From Hyphomicrobiales bacterium (GTDB lineage Bacteria > Pseudomonadota > Alphaproteobacteria > Rhizobiales > Phreatobacteraceae), in assembly GCA_017304475.1 (NCBI GenBank), contig JAFKKV010000021.1, positions 124,001-188,000 on the forward strand: a DNA stretch of 64,000 nt, in the 5' to 3' direction. The position numbers and the translations under genes are program-made. Shown here piece by piece: positions 18,695 through 27,354 of this stretch. The notes under the pieces are model-generated. The model was given only the letters and a program-made list of their open reading frames with translations. It was not told the origin of the DNA and searched no databases. The first letter of the stretch is position 1; every line of letters starts with the position of its first letter.

Positions 18695-19596
18695 GGCAGG
18701 AGGCGCCGGAAGTTGGCAGCCGCCGAACTCAAGATGAAGCCGGCGGCCTTGCGGGTCAGAAGAACGCGTGGTGCAGTCAGGAAGGCGCGCAGGAAATGCC
18801 GGGTGGCAGGGCCGGGGCGCAGCGAACGGCCGTGGATAACCGCGGCCAGGAGGTGGGCGTTGGCGAAGGAGCGGGCCTTCAATCGACGGATGTGGCCAGG
18901 CAGGTCGGGTCTGGCGAAATACTGCTCGACCATGCGGACGGGTTCCTCCGCGCGCTCGGACGTCGCGGGCCGGTAGGTTGTCGAGCCCTCATGGATCCGA
19001 AAATCGGCGAGAAGGTCAGGCACGCGCACGAAAGGACCCTGAAGAGCCATGCGGAAGAAGAAGTCGAGATCGGGCAACTGGCGGAACGCCGGGTTCCAGC
19101 CGCCCGCACGTTGATAGGCCTCGCGCCGGAACAGGGCGCCGGGTCCGGGTAGGCAATGCAATTCCCCGATCAATTGGTCATCGCTGTAATCGGGCGGGAT
19201 AACTCTGCCGGTCTGCCGCGAGGCGTTGTCGATCAAGTCGAAATCCGGATAGGCGAGGACGGCTTCCGGAGTTTGGTCCAAGGTTCCACTGATCAGGCGA
19301 ACCGCATTCGGCTTGAGCAGGTCGTCAGCGCTCAGATAGCCAAGCAGTGGTCCCGACGCGTGAGCCCAGCCATTGTTCAGAGCGGCGCTCTGCCCGCCAT
19401 TCGGCTGCTGCAGCAAAGTCAGCCGATCGCCGAAAGGGCGAACGATATCGATGGTGTCGTCTGTCGATCCATCATCGACGACGATCAATTCGACGGGGGG
19501 GCAATCTTGATCGAGAACGCTTTGAATGGCCTCCGCGATGTAATCGCGTCCATTGTAGACTGGAATGACGATCGAGACCGCAGGCGCGCCGTTCAT
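18691..19596 (-). CDS. Glycosyltransferase family 2
   Basis: Cytoplasmic glycosyltransferase of 301 residues with a GT-A fold. Residues 1-20 read MNGAPAVSIVIPVYNGRDYI, followed by VELIVVDDGSTDDT, NGGQSAALNNGWAHASG and the metal-binding region GYLSADDLL. The acceptor-side motif GPGALFRREAYQRAGGWNPA and QLPDLDFFFRMA are also typical. ATG at 19596 overlaps the stop of the upstream family-4 glycosyltransferase (ATGA), which fixes the start. Adds one sugar of the repeat unit; donor unknown. Confidence 0.92.
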   Translation of the reverse strand: MNGAPAVSIVIPVYNGRDYIAEAIQSVLDQDCPPVELIVVDDGSTDDTIDIVRPFGDRLTLLQQPNGGQSAALNNGWAHASGPLLGYLSADDLLKPNAVRLISGTLDQTPEAVLAYPDFDLIDNASRQTGRVIPPDYSDDQLIGELHCLPGPGALFRREAYQRAGGWNPAFRQLPDLDFFFRMALQGPFVRVPDLLADFRIHEGSTTYRPATSERAEEPVRMVEQYFARPDLPGHIRRLKARSFANAHLLAAVIHGRSLRPGPATRHFLRAFLTAPRVLLTRKAAGFILSSAAANFRRLLP

Positions 19597-20723
19597 GGTG
19601 TGCGCCGTGTTGCAGGGCGCGCAAGCATGGCCAAGTGATCGCGAAGTTCGGCCGCGACGGCCGGCCAAGCGTACCGACGGGCGACGTGATCGCGCAAGCG
19701 CTGCCCCATCGCGGGCAGGGCCGAGCGGTCGGTCAGAAGCTGAACGAGGCCTTCGGCGAGCGCCTCGGCCGTGGCGGCGACCACCGCGCCGCCGCCGATA
19801 TTGGCCACGTCGTCGAAGCCGCATTGATCAGTGAGCAAAACCGGCAGACCCGCCGCGCCGGCCTCGAGCGCGACCAGCGACATGGCTTCGGCCCGCGACG
19901 GTACGGTGACGAGCAACGCACGGCCGAACAGGTCGGTCCGCGCCCTTTCGTCAACGAAACCGATGAGCTCGACACGCTTGCCCAGGCCCAGTTCGTCGAT
20001 CCGTCGCTTCAGTTGCTCGCGCGATCCGAAATCGGGCCCGGCCAGAATCAGTCTGAGGTCCGCAAGCCGGTCGGCGCTCAACGCAAAGGCCTCGAGCAGG
20101 AGGTCGGGACCTTTGATCGGCGCAAGGCGGCCGACAAAAAGCAGGACTTTCTCGCCGTCTGTCCGCGCGACAGGTGGGCTTTGCGGCGGGATAGCGACAC
20201 CGTTCGGAATGACCACCACCCGATCAGCCGGGACACCGAACCGGTCGATGATCTGATTGCGTTCCAGCGCCGTGATGGCGATGAGGGAGGCGGCATTGGT
20301 CAGCATGGCTCGGCCGAAAAGCCGGTGGAATAGTCGTGAGACTGGCCGGGGATGGTCGAGCGCGGCGAATTCGCCCGCTGCCGAGAGCACGTAAGGGCGT
20401 CCGGATGCCCGTGCAAGCCAGGATGTGGCAACAGACAGGAGGTTCCAGTAACCCAGCACATGCACGGTCCTAGCTGCGCGGACCACGCGAAGCAAGGCGA
20501 ACGGATTGATCAATGGCAAGTGGAACTTGAGCTTGACGTAACCGGTGACCAACACAGGAATACCGGCCGCGCGGAGCTCGTCGGCATAGACACCGCCTTC
20601 CATGGTTGCGACCTGGCACGGTGAACCGATTGCAGCAAGGTTCAGGGCCAGGCGGCGCGTGCGCTCCGCTGTTCCTCCGCCACGCTGCGGGTCCATCGAG
20701 ATGCTAACCAGCAGGATGGCCAA
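19593..20723 (-). CDS. Glycosyltransferase family 4
   Basis: Retaining GT-B glycosyltransferase of about 376 residues. N-terminal strand AILLVSISMDPQRGGGTAER binds the acceptor side; the C-terminal donor domain shows VVVIPNGVAIP, VLLFVGRLAPIKGPDLLLEA and the EAMSLVALEAGAAGLPVL nucleotide-sugar site. The proposed start is TTG at 20723: it directly precedes the first strand and has AAGGAG six nt upstream. ATG at 20762 would add 13 residues and overlap the SDR gene by 59 bp; ATG at 20699 would cut the first strand. It overlaps the SDR gene by 20 bp under this model. Confidence 0.9.
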   Translation of the reverse strand: MAILLVSISMDPQRGGGTAERTRRLALNLAAIGSPCQVATMEGGVYADELRAAGIPVLVTGYVKLKFHLPLINPFALLRVVRAARTVHVLGYWNLLSVATSWLARASGRPYVLSAAGEFAALDHPRPVSRLFHRLFGRAMLTNAASLIAITALERNQIIDRFGVPADRVVVIPNGVAIPPQSPPVARTDGEKVLLFVGRLAPIKGPDLLLEAFALSADRLADLRLILAGPDFGSREQLKRRIDELGLGKRVELIGFVDERARTDLFGRALLVTVPSRAEAMSLVALEAGAAGLPVLLTDQCGFDDVANIGGGAVVAATAEALAEGLVQLLTDRSALPAMGQRLRDHVARRYAWPAVAAELRDHLAMLARPATRRTP

Positions 20724-21705
20724 GGCGATCTCCTTGGGCACCGTCGGCAAACGTGCCGACATAATGTCCCAGCCGCTCGAAGAACCGCTCGGCTCCCGCT
20801 CGCCCGACCAGGCCGAGTCCAGGCTCGCTGAACCGCCGATGGGCAAGCGCTCCCGGTTGGCCTCGCAGCGCCAGAGCTGCCCGCAATACAATGCGCGGGA
20901 GGACCGGAACGCCCGAGACATCAGGCCGACGGAACGTCCGGATCAACAGGTCCTGAACAGTGGCGAAATTGTTTTCAGGCGCCGCGTCGTCGGTGACGAT
21001 CAGGCGTGGCGGCGGCGCATCGGCATTGGCGAGTTGGATCACGGTCTGGACGACGGTTTCGAGACTGACCAGGTGCAGCCGCCGCGATCCGTTGAGTGAG
21101 CGCCGAGCTGCAAGTCGCCAGGCCGGGGCCGTTGCCACTTCATTTGCAATGGCCTGAAGATTGCGCCCGCCGGGACCGAACACGGCGCCCAGTCGAAGAA
21201 TGGTCGTGGCAAGGGGGCGCTTTTCGGCCAATCGCTCCGCGGCCAGATGTTCGTCGGCATAAGCAGAAATCGGCGTGGCCGGTGTTTCCGGATCGATGAT
21301 CGGCGCTGGGTTATTGCCGTAGACATCGATGCTGCTGGCATGAATGACCCGTCGGACCCCAGCCTCGGCGAGCGCCTTGCCGACGCATTCCGCGACAGCG
21401 AGTCTGGAGCCGTCGCCGATCGGACGCAATAGATCGATCAGCGTTGTCGCGCCGTCGAAGGCTCTCGCCAGCTCCGTCACCGATGCGGCATCGACCGCGC
21501 GGACATCAAAGTCGCTGACCTTGAGCCAATCCGGCCGCGACCGGTGGATCAGGACACGGAGTCGGTGGCGGTCCGTCACCGGCCAGCCGTCGATCAGGGC
21601 GCGCCCGACAAATCCCGTTCCTCCGAGGATTGCCACGGTCCCGCCTTTTAGCGCGCGGGCAGGGAACTGCATGACCGGGGGGAGGGGCTCCGCCACGAAT
21701 TGCAT
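20704..21705 (-). CDS. NAD-dependent nucleotide-sugar epimerase/reductase-like SDR with YxxxH motif
   Basis: Extended SDR of 333 residues. Cofactor motif GGTGFVG is at 28-34, the HASSIDVYGNN strand at about 122-132. The catalytic position reads SAYADEHLAAERL: Tyr149 is present but the +4 residue, normally Lys, is His153 (codon CAT). Further along, ILRLGAVFGPGGRN is conserved. In polysaccharide loci such proteins reduce 4-keto-6-deoxy sugars (for example to QuiNAc) or epimerise them. The His could still function or the protein may have lost activity. The start ATG at 21705 lies 2 bp after the stop of the 2-epimerase gene; ATG at 21672 is an alternative closer to the cofactor site. Confidence 0.8.
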   Translation of the reverse strand: MQFVAEPLPPVMQFPARALKGGTVAILGGTGFVGRALIDGWPVTDRHRLRVLIHRSRPDWLKVSDFDVRAVDAASVTELARAFDGATTLIDLLRPIGDGSRLAVAECVGKALAEAGVRRVIHASSIDVYGNNPAPIIDPETPATPISAYADEHLAAERLAEKRPLATTILRLGAVFGPGGRNLQAIANEVATAPAWRLAARRSLNGSRRLHLVSLETVVQTVIQLANADAPPPRLIVTDDAAPENNFATVQDLLIRTFRRPDVSGVPVLPRIVLRAALALRGQPGALAHRRFSEPGLGLVGRAGAERFFERLGHYVGTFADGAQGDRLGHPAG

Positions 21706-21707
21706 CC

Positions 21708-22850
21708 TCAGCGTGCCGCAGGGGCGACATTGCCTTCGCGCCAGACGGTCTGACGCACATAGCCGGCATAGCTCAGGATGATCCGGACCACCTTGGCCGA
21801 GACATTGTCCGGGGCATAATCCTGAACGAGGCGCGGCCTAAAACCCGCGGCATGCTGCCGCATGACCACTGCGACAGCCGCAGCGACACGGTCGGGTTGC
21901 AGGCCGCACATGATGAGCGTGCCCTCGTCCATGCCCTCCGGCCGCTCATGGGCGTTGCGAATTGTAACTGCGGGGAACCCAAGGATGGAGCTTTCCTCGG
22001 TAATCGTTCCGCTGTCCGACAGTACGCAGGCCGCATGTGCTTGCAACGCGACATAATCGAAGAAGCCGAACGGCGGTGCGAACCGGATCAAGGGATTGAT
22101 GTCGTCGATACGCGCCGCGGCAAGGCGTCGCCGCGTGCGCGGGTGGGTCGAGAACAGCACCGGCCAGCCATGCTGCCGGATCAATTGGTCGAGCGCGGCC
22201 ATCAGTTCGCGCAGATTGTCTTCGTTGTCGACATTCTCTTCGCGATGAGCGCTGGCGACGAAATAGCGCCCGGCTTCCAGGCCCTGTTCGGAAAGGATCT
22301 GGGAGGCTTCGATGTCCGGGCGATGTCGGTCGAGAACTTCCTTCATCGGCGAGCCGGTCTTGATCACCGTCTCGGGGCGCAATCCCTCGGACAGCAGATA
22401 GCGCCGGGCATGCTCGGTATAGGTCAGATTGATATCACTGGTGTGGTCGATGATCCGTCGGTTGATTTCCTCCGGTACCCGCTGGTCGAAGCAGCGATTG
22501 CCCGCCTCCATGTGAAAGATCGGAATTCTGCGGCGCTTGGCGGCGATGACGCCGAGACCGCTGTTCGTGTCGCCGAGCAGCAGCATGGCATCGGGCTGCT
22601 CGGTCGCAAGGACTGCATCGAACCGCTCGATCACGCGGGCGATGGTCTGCGCCGGCGTGTCCGCCGCCGCTTCCAGAAAATGATCTGGCGCGCGCAGGCC
22701 CAGGTCACGGAACATCGATCCGCTGAGCTCGAAGTCGAAATTCTGCCCACTATGAACCAGCACGTGGCGGGTCGACCGGTCCAGCTCCTGGATGACCTGG
22801 CTGAGCTTGATGATTTCCGGTCGGGTTCCGACCAAGGTGACAACTTTCAT
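21708..22850 (-). CDS. UDP-HexNAc 2-epimerase, WecB/FnlC-like
   Basis: Non-hydrolysing UDP-sugar 2-epimerase of 380 residues with GT-B-like fold. Signatures: MKVVTLVGTRPEIIKLSQVI at the N-terminus, HSGQNFD, LLLGDTNSGLG, IPIFHMEAGNRCFDQRVPEE, VASAHREENVDNEDNLRELM and VLSDSGTITEESSILGFPAV. The Arg-less GNRCFDQRVPEE loop rather than AGLRS is typical of the FnlC/CapG/WbjD branch that epimerises 2-acetamido-2,6-dideoxy-L-sugars, not UDP-GlcNAc to ManNAc (WecB). With the dehydratase (22882) and reductase (24000) it completes a UDP-L-FucNAc or UDP-L-QuiNAc route. ATG at 22850 directly begins the first strand. Confidence 0.9.
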   Translation of the reverse strand: MKVVTLVGTRPEIIKLSQVIQELDRSTRHVLVHSGQNFDFELSGSMFRDLGLRAPDHFLEAAADTPAQTIARVIERFDAVLATEQPDAMLLLGDTNSGLGVIAAKRRRIPIFHMEAGNRCFDQRVPEEINRRIIDHTSDINLTYTEHARRYLLSEGLRPETVIKTGSPMKEVLDRHRPDIEASQILSEQGLEAGRYFVASAHREENVDNEDNLRELMAALDQLIRQHGWPVLFSTHPRTRRRLAAARIDDINPLIRFAPPFGFFDYVALQAHAACVLSDSGTITEESSILGFPAVTIRNAHERPEGMDEGTLIMCGLQPDRVAAAVAVVMRQHAAGFRPRLVQDYAPDNVSAKVVRIILSYAGYVRQTVWREGNVAPAAR

Positions 22851-22881
22851 ATGGAGTGCCCCCGTTGCCGGTCTGCCGCGG

Positions 22882-23991
22882 TCAACGCAGCAGATCCGCG
22901 GTCTCCCTATGCTGGTTTCCATCCGGCAGCAGCACGTCGAAATGCCGGAGCAACGCGACGGTCCGCTCCAGGTCCAGCACGTTGTTGGCGGAACTCAGCT
23001 CCCCCGTCAGCGCCGCCTCGTCGGCAGGGCCGGGGGGCGTCAATTCCGGTAGCATCGGCCGGATGGCGTAATAGGCGCCACGGCGGACCGTATGCAGGGC
23101 CTCCTCATCCGATACCATGATTTCATGCATCTTCTCGCCGGGCCGGATGCCGGTAACATGAATCGCTATGTCACGGTCGCCGATGAGTGCTTTTGCGAGG
23201 TTCGCCACCGAGGTCGATGCGGCATCCGGCACGAAGACCTCGCCGGGTCGGGCGTCGCGCAAAGCGGCAAAAATGGTATCGACCGCCTGATCGAGGCTCA
23301 GCACGAAACGGGTCATCTCCGGCACCGTGATCGTCACTGGCCCGCCGCTGCGGATCTGCTCATGGAACAGCGGAATGACCGATCCGCGCGAGGCGAGCAC
23401 GTTGCCGTAGCGCACGCTGACGAAACGGGTCTGGGGGTTGAGGATGTTCGCCGCCGCGAAGATGCGCTCCTGCAGCGCCTTGGACATGCCCATGACATTG
23501 ACCGGCTTGCAGGCCTTGTCCGTGCTGATACCGACGACGGTTGTGACGGGAAGCTCGTTTTCTTCGATCGCCCGCACGACATTGCTGGCGCCTAGGCAAT
23601 TGGTCATGACGGCCTGAGCTGGAAAATACTCGCAGGACGGCACCTGCTTGAGAGCCGCGGCATGGATGATGATATCGGCCTGGCGCGCGGCGGCGCAGAC
23701 ATCGGCGTAATCGCGGACGTCACCGATACGGAATTCCAGGATATTCTTGAAATTTTGATAGAGGATGTCGTCAGTTGCGGCCCAGCGTCTCAGCATGGTG
23801 ACGCGCATGTCGTGCTGCTTGGCCTCGTCGCGCGACATCACGATGACCTTGCGCGGCCGCCCCCGCTCGCCGGAAAGCGCCCTCCTGACGAAGGTCTTGC
23901 CCATCGAACCGGTGCCTCCGGTGACCAGGATTGTCTTGCCTTCGAGAGGCTGGCCGTAGTCGTTGCTATGGATCGTCATTGCGTGGACCAT
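22882..23991 (-). CDS. UDP-GlcNAc 4,6-dehydratase/5-epimerase, CapE/FnlA/WbjB-like
   Basis: Polysaccharide-biosynthesis SDR of about 369 residues acting on UDP-GlcNAc, the entry step to UDP-2-acetamido-2,6-dideoxy-L-sugars. Cofactor site ILVTGGTGSMGKTFVRRAL at about 21-39. The active-site segment GISTDKACKPVNVMGMSKAL (about 142-165) has the STDKA motif and Met in place of the SDR tyrosine, as in this family. SVRYGNVLASRGSVIPLF and GIRPGEKMHEIMVSDEEA are strongly conserved. Start 23991 (ATG) or 23979 (ATG) are both possible; neither has a strong ribosome site. It begins 8 bp after the reductase stop. Confidence 0.9.
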   Translation of the reverse strand: MVHAMTIHSNDYGQPLEGKTILVTGGTGSMGKTFVRRALSGERGRPRKVIVMSRDEAKQHDMRVTMLRRWAATDDILYQNFKNILEFRIGDVRDYADVCAAARQADIIIHAAALKQVPSCEYFPAQAVMTNCLGASNVVRAIEENELPVTTVVGISTDKACKPVNVMGMSKALQERIFAAANILNPQTRFVSVRYGNVLASRGSVIPLFHEQIRSGGPVTITVPEMTRFVLSLDQAVDTIFAALRDARPGEVFVPDAASTSVANLAKALIGDRDIAIHVTGIRPGEKMHEIMVSDEEALHTVRRGAYYAIRPMLPELTPPGPADEAALTGELSSANNVLDLERTVALLRHFDVLLPDGNQHRETADLLR

Positions 23992-23999
23992 TCGCTTCG

Positions 24000-24854
24000 T
24001 CAGGTCGTGGGGGTGCGCAGTTCGGCAGCCATATCGACCCAACTGGGAGCGCGATAGCTGAAGCGGCCGTCGAAACGGGTGGAGTCGAGGCTGCGGTCGA
24101 TGACCACGGCGTGATCGGGAACGATGTCGACCGGCAGGTCGAGTTCGACCCTCAGCAACTGCAGCAGGCTGAATTTGTCGATCGGCTTCGATGCGACATG
24201 ATAAAGCCCGCGAGCCTGCGGGTGCTGTTCGACCATCATGCGGATAACTCGTCCGAATTCATGGGTCGTCAGGCCGGAGAAAATGGCGCGCGCATAACCT
24301 CGCACCGACCCCCGCTGGGCGAGCAGCCATTCCAGCAGCCCATGTTTGCGCGACAGCTCTCGGCCGATGATCGAGGTGCGCAAGGTGAGACCGTCGGGAT
24401 CGCCGACTTCACCAAGGAACTTGGTGCGGCCATAGGTATCCTGGGCATCGGGAATATCGTTCTCCCGATAGTTTCCACGCTGGCCGGAGAAGACGCAATC
24501 GGTGCTGATGTGGATGAAGCGTGAACCATTCGTCCGGCATTGCGCCGCCAGTCGGTGCGGCAAGACGGCATTGATCTCGAGCGCCGCCAGCTTGTCGTCG
24601 GCATTGTCGCGTTGCTTGATGAGTCCGATCGCATTGATGACGACCTCGGGCCGGAAGGCATCCATGACCCGGACCAGGGCATCCTGCGATCGTGCGTCGA
24701 CACCGTCAAAGCTGAGCTCGGGGACGAACAGCCCGAACGGCCGGTACAACTCGATCGCGCCGCGCAGCGTCACTGCGACCGTGTGATTTCGGCCGAATTC
24801 CGCCAGCAGGCGATGTCCCAGCATCCCATCGCCGCCCAGGATCAGGACACGCAT
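24000..24854 (-). CDS. RmlD-like 4-keto reductase of an L-acetamido-6-deoxysugar pathway (WbvR/QnlA-like candidate)
   Basis: SDR of 284 residues: cofactor motif MRVLILGGDGMLGHRLLAEF at the N-terminus, FIHISTDCVFSGQRGNY in the middle and the full catalytic motif DTYGRTKFLGE (YxxxK). It has only the SDR domain; the FnlB/CapF/WbjC reductases for L-FucNAc carry an extra C-terminal cupin domain and are longer (about 370). A single-domain RmlD-type reductase next to CapE-like and FnlC-like genes matches the UDP-L-RhaNAc/UDP-L-QuiNAc route. This choice of sugar is inference. It overlaps the upstream glycosyltransferase by 13 bp. Confidence 0.85.
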   Translation of the reverse strand: MRVLILGGDGMLGHRLLAEFGRNHTVAVTLRGAIELYRPFGLFVPELSFDGVDARSQDALVRVMDAFRPEVVINAIGLIKQRDNADDKLAALEINAVLPHRLAAQCRTNGSRFIHISTDCVFSGQRGNYRENDIPDAQDTYGRTKFLGEVGDPDGLTLRTSIIGRELSRKHGLLEWLLAQRGSVRGYARAIFSGLTTHEFGRVIRMMVEQHPQARGLYHVASKPIDKFSLLQLLRVELDLPVDIVPDHAVVIDRSLDSTRFDGRFSYRAPSWVDMAAELRTPTT

Positions 24855-26071
24855 GCTCTGGCTCCCCTCATCTCCGTGAGCCAACCTTCGAGCCGGTCGA
24901 CGATCAACCGCAGGGAAAATTCCCGGGCATGATAGGTCCGCGCCGCGCCGCCCATGGCGTCGCGCTCGGAAGCGGTCATTCCGTGCAATCTGATCGCCGC
25001 TGCGGCGAGCGCCGCCGCATCCCCAGCCGGACAGCAAATCCCGGCATTCGCTTCCAGGACGATCCTGGCGGCCTCGCCGTCGAGGGCCGCCAGGATCGGC
25101 CGCCCGGCGGCGAGATAAGTCTGCAGTTTGGATGGCACAGTCAATTCGAAGAGGGGGTCCCGGCGTAGCGTCATGAGCAACACATCGGCCTGCGCGAACA
25201 GGCCGGGCATTCTGTCCGACGGAAAAGGGCCGGTAATTTCAACGGTCTCACTGAGCCCGCGCGCGGCCGCATGCGCCTCGAGTTCCGCGCGCATGCGGCC
25301 TTCGCCTATCATGATCCATTTGATTTCGGGGACGTGGCGGGTCGCCTCGGCCGCGTCCAGGACAGTTTCGAGCCCTTGCGCGACCCCCAGATTGCCAGCG
25401 AAGACCAAGCGAAAACCGGGCTTCAGGCGATGGTTCTCGCTGCGATCCGCAGTGCACTCTCTCTGGGTCGCGTCAGCTGGGTTGGGCAGATAGCGAATAT
25501 CGCTTCCCGGCGCGATCAGCGCGACGGGCGTGCAAAAAGCCCGCGACGGTACTGCGATGATCTCGGATCGGCGGTAGATGAAACGTACGAGACGGCGGAC
25601 AAGATCGAGCAGAGTCCGGCTCTTGATCGCTCCGGTTGCGGTAAGGCTGTCTGGCCAGAGGTCCTGGACCCACAGGAGCAGCGGCGCCCTCGTGATCCAT
25701 TTGGCGACCAATGCCGGCAGACCCACCGTGACCGGCGAGGGCTGATAAACGAGAATGACATCGGCCTTTCCACGCAGAAAAAGAGCGGCGAGGGATGCCG
25801 TCGCGGCGAAGGAAAGATAATTGAGCGCGAGTTCGATCGCCCGGCCGCGGCGGCGCGGGATCAGCGGCACGCGCAAGATATTGATGCCGTCCGCTGTTTC
25901 ACGGCGCGGCCATGGCCAACGATAACCTTCATAGTAGTCGCCCGAAGGGTAGTTTGGAAACCCTGTCAGGACGGTAATATTGTGATTGTTGGCAGAAAGC
26001 GCGCGGGCAATATGATTGATGACGAAATTTTCAGGGAAAAAATACTGGCTGACAATGAGAACATTTGCCAT
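24842..26071 (-). CDS. Glycosyltransferase family 4, WbuB-like
   Basis: GT-B glycosyltransferase of 409 residues and first gene of the leftward glycan operon. N-terminus MANVLIVSQYFFPENFVINH, then GFPNYPSGDYYEGYRW and LLLWVQDLWPDSLTATGAI are characteristic of the WbuB branch, often the L-FucNAc or L-QuiNAc transferase found next to fnl/qnl genes. The donor site includes GIVFAGNLGVAQG-like RLVFAGNLGVAQGLETVLDA. Its presence beside the dehydratase-reductase-2-epimerase trio supports the proposal that this enzyme transfers the acetamido-6-deoxy-L-sugar. Start at ATG 26071. Confidence 0.88.
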   Translation of the reverse strand: MANVLIVSQYFFPENFVINHIARALSANNHNITVLTGFPNYPSGDYYEGYRWPWPRRETADGINILRVPLIPRRRGRAIELALNYLSFAATASLAALFLRGKADVILVYQPSPVTVGLPALVAKWITRAPLLLWVQDLWPDSLTATGAIKSRTLLDLVRRLVRFIYRRSEIIAVPSRAFCTPVALIAPGSDIRYLPNPADATQRECTADRSENHRLKPGFRLVFAGNLGVAQGLETVLDAAEATRHVPEIKWIMIGEGRMRAELEAHAAARGLSETVEITGPFPSDRMPGLFAQADVLLMTLRRDPLFELTVPSKLQTYLAAGRPILAALDGEAARIVLEANAGICCPAGDAAALAAAAIRLHGMTASERDAMGGAARTYHAREFSLRLIVDRLEGWLTEMRGARACVS

Positions 26072-26520
26072 GTCACTTGGGGTCCAGCCCGGAGATGTGC
26101 TTCATCGTCATTTGTCGATCCCAGGTGACATGTGACGAGGCTGAGTGTTGCACGCCCTGCTCATCGACAAGTATTGGTGACGCGCGTGTATTTCGTACCG
26201 TCTGCGAGCGGAACGAGCAAGCCTCGAGCGTGCAGGGCATTCCGGCGTGTTTCTCGCGATGCCGCGGATGTGATCGCTGCAGCCTGTGGGCCGTCATCCT
26301 CCAGTCGTCCGGGGGGACTGGCGGAGCGGCGCGGCACTGCCTAAGTGAGAGGCCGCGAACGACCGGATAGGCGTGGTCCCATCGTTCGAAGGCAGCCTGC
26401 CGGATCAATCCGGCGGGTCTGGTTGCGGCTGTTGGGGCATCCGGCTCGGTTGGATCATCGCAAGCGATGGTCCGGCTCTGGATATCCAGCGGTTGCTGGC
26501 AGGATATCGGGGACCGTGCC
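26072..26520. promoter_or_regulatory. 449-bp divergent intergenic region between glycan operon and Crp/Fnr gene
   Basis: No credible gene. The region separates the leftward polysaccharide operon from the rightward regulator and must contain both promoters. I see no JUMPstart/ops element and no convincing Crp/Fnr-type palindrome. An open frame exists on the minus strand through most of it, but its translation is basic and Pro/Ala-rich without any recognisable pattern, and I treat it as non-coding. Confidence 0.4.
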
Positions 26521-27228
26521 ATGCGGATCAATTTCGTCAATATACGCCAAATTCTTCAACAAAATTCGTGGTTTCAGTCTTGTCCTCCGGGTTTGCAGGA
26601 CAGTCTGATCGAGCACGCCCAGATCGTCGAGATTGCCGACGGCGCCTACCTCGCCCGTCGTGGCGAACCGGCCACCGGTCTGTTCTGTCTGGTCGACGGC
26701 CGGTTGCTGATCGGCGGTGGCGGCGAGGGGGGCAAGGAAGCCATCCTGACGATCATCGAGGCGCCTTACTGGTTCGGCGAGATGGAGCTGTTCGACGAAG
26801 GTCCGCGCAGCCATGACGCGCGGGCCGAAGGGGCTGCGACCGTCATTCAGATCCCCCAGGAGGCGATCAAGTCCATCCTGGAGCGCGAGCCGCGCTACTG
26901 GCGCGACATGGGCCTGCTGACGGCTCTGAAGACCCGGGTGGCGTTCAAGGCCATCGAGGATTCCAAGACGGGATCGAGCCTGACCCGCGTGGCGCGACGC
27001 ATCCTGGCGATCTTCGAGGGCCATGGCTTCCGCCCGACGGATCAGCGTGCGCTCCTGACGGCGTCCCAGGAACAGCTGGCGCTGATGCTCGGCCTGTCGC
27101 GCCAGACCGTGAACCAGCTTCTCGGCAAGCTGGAGAAGCAGGATGCGATCCGCCGGCACTATGGCGGTATCGAAGTTCTCGATGCCGCCAAGCTCAGCGA
27201 GATCGGCGGCCAGGGCTCCCGACCGTGA
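26521..27228 (+). CDS. Crp/Fnr family transcriptional regulator
   Basis: Regulator of 235 residues. A cyclic-nucleotide-binding beta-roll spans about 15-130 (IVEIADGAYLARRGEPATGL, GLFCLVDGRLLIGG, YWFGEMELFDEG), a dimerisation helix follows, and the C-terminal winged helix includes TASQEQLALMLGLSRQTVNQ. No Fnr-type N-terminal cysteine cluster is present, so it is unlikely to hold an Fe-S cluster; whether it binds cAMP is not clear. ATG at 26521 is chosen over an in-frame start at 26467. It diverges from the polysaccharide operon and could control it, which is inference from position. Confidence 0.9.
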   Translation: MRINFVNIRQILQQNSWFQSCPPGLQDSLIEHAQIVEIADGAYLARRGEPATGLFCLVDGRLLIGGGGEGGKEAILTIIEAPYWFGEMELFDEGPRSHDARAEGAATVIQIPQEAIKSILEREPRYWRDMGLLTALKTRVAFKAIEDSKTGSSLTRVARRILAIFEGHGFRPTDQRALLTASQEQLALMLGLSRQTVNQLLGKLEKQDAIRRHYGGIEVLDAAKLSEIGGQGSRP

Positions 27229-27354
27229 CAGGCGCGACCCGAGGCGGTCGGAGCTGGCTGAACTGATGCGGCCCGCCTGCGCCGCGCCGGCCTGATCGTG
27301 GCCCTGGCGCCGGCATCCTCGGCCGGCCGCATCGGAACGTCCCCCGAAAAAGAG

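Noticed and set aside
21708..22850. Classical WecB (UDP-GlcNAc to UDP-ManNAc) assignment
   Set aside because: Context with CapE-like and RmlD-like genes and the GNRCFDQRVPEE loop favour the FnlC/CapG/WbjD branch; no ManNAc dehydrogenase is present.
26073..26540. 155-codon frame on the minus strand in the gap before the Crp/Fnr gene
   Set aside because: No recognisable domain, overlaps the regulator's start, and composition resembles non-coding translation.
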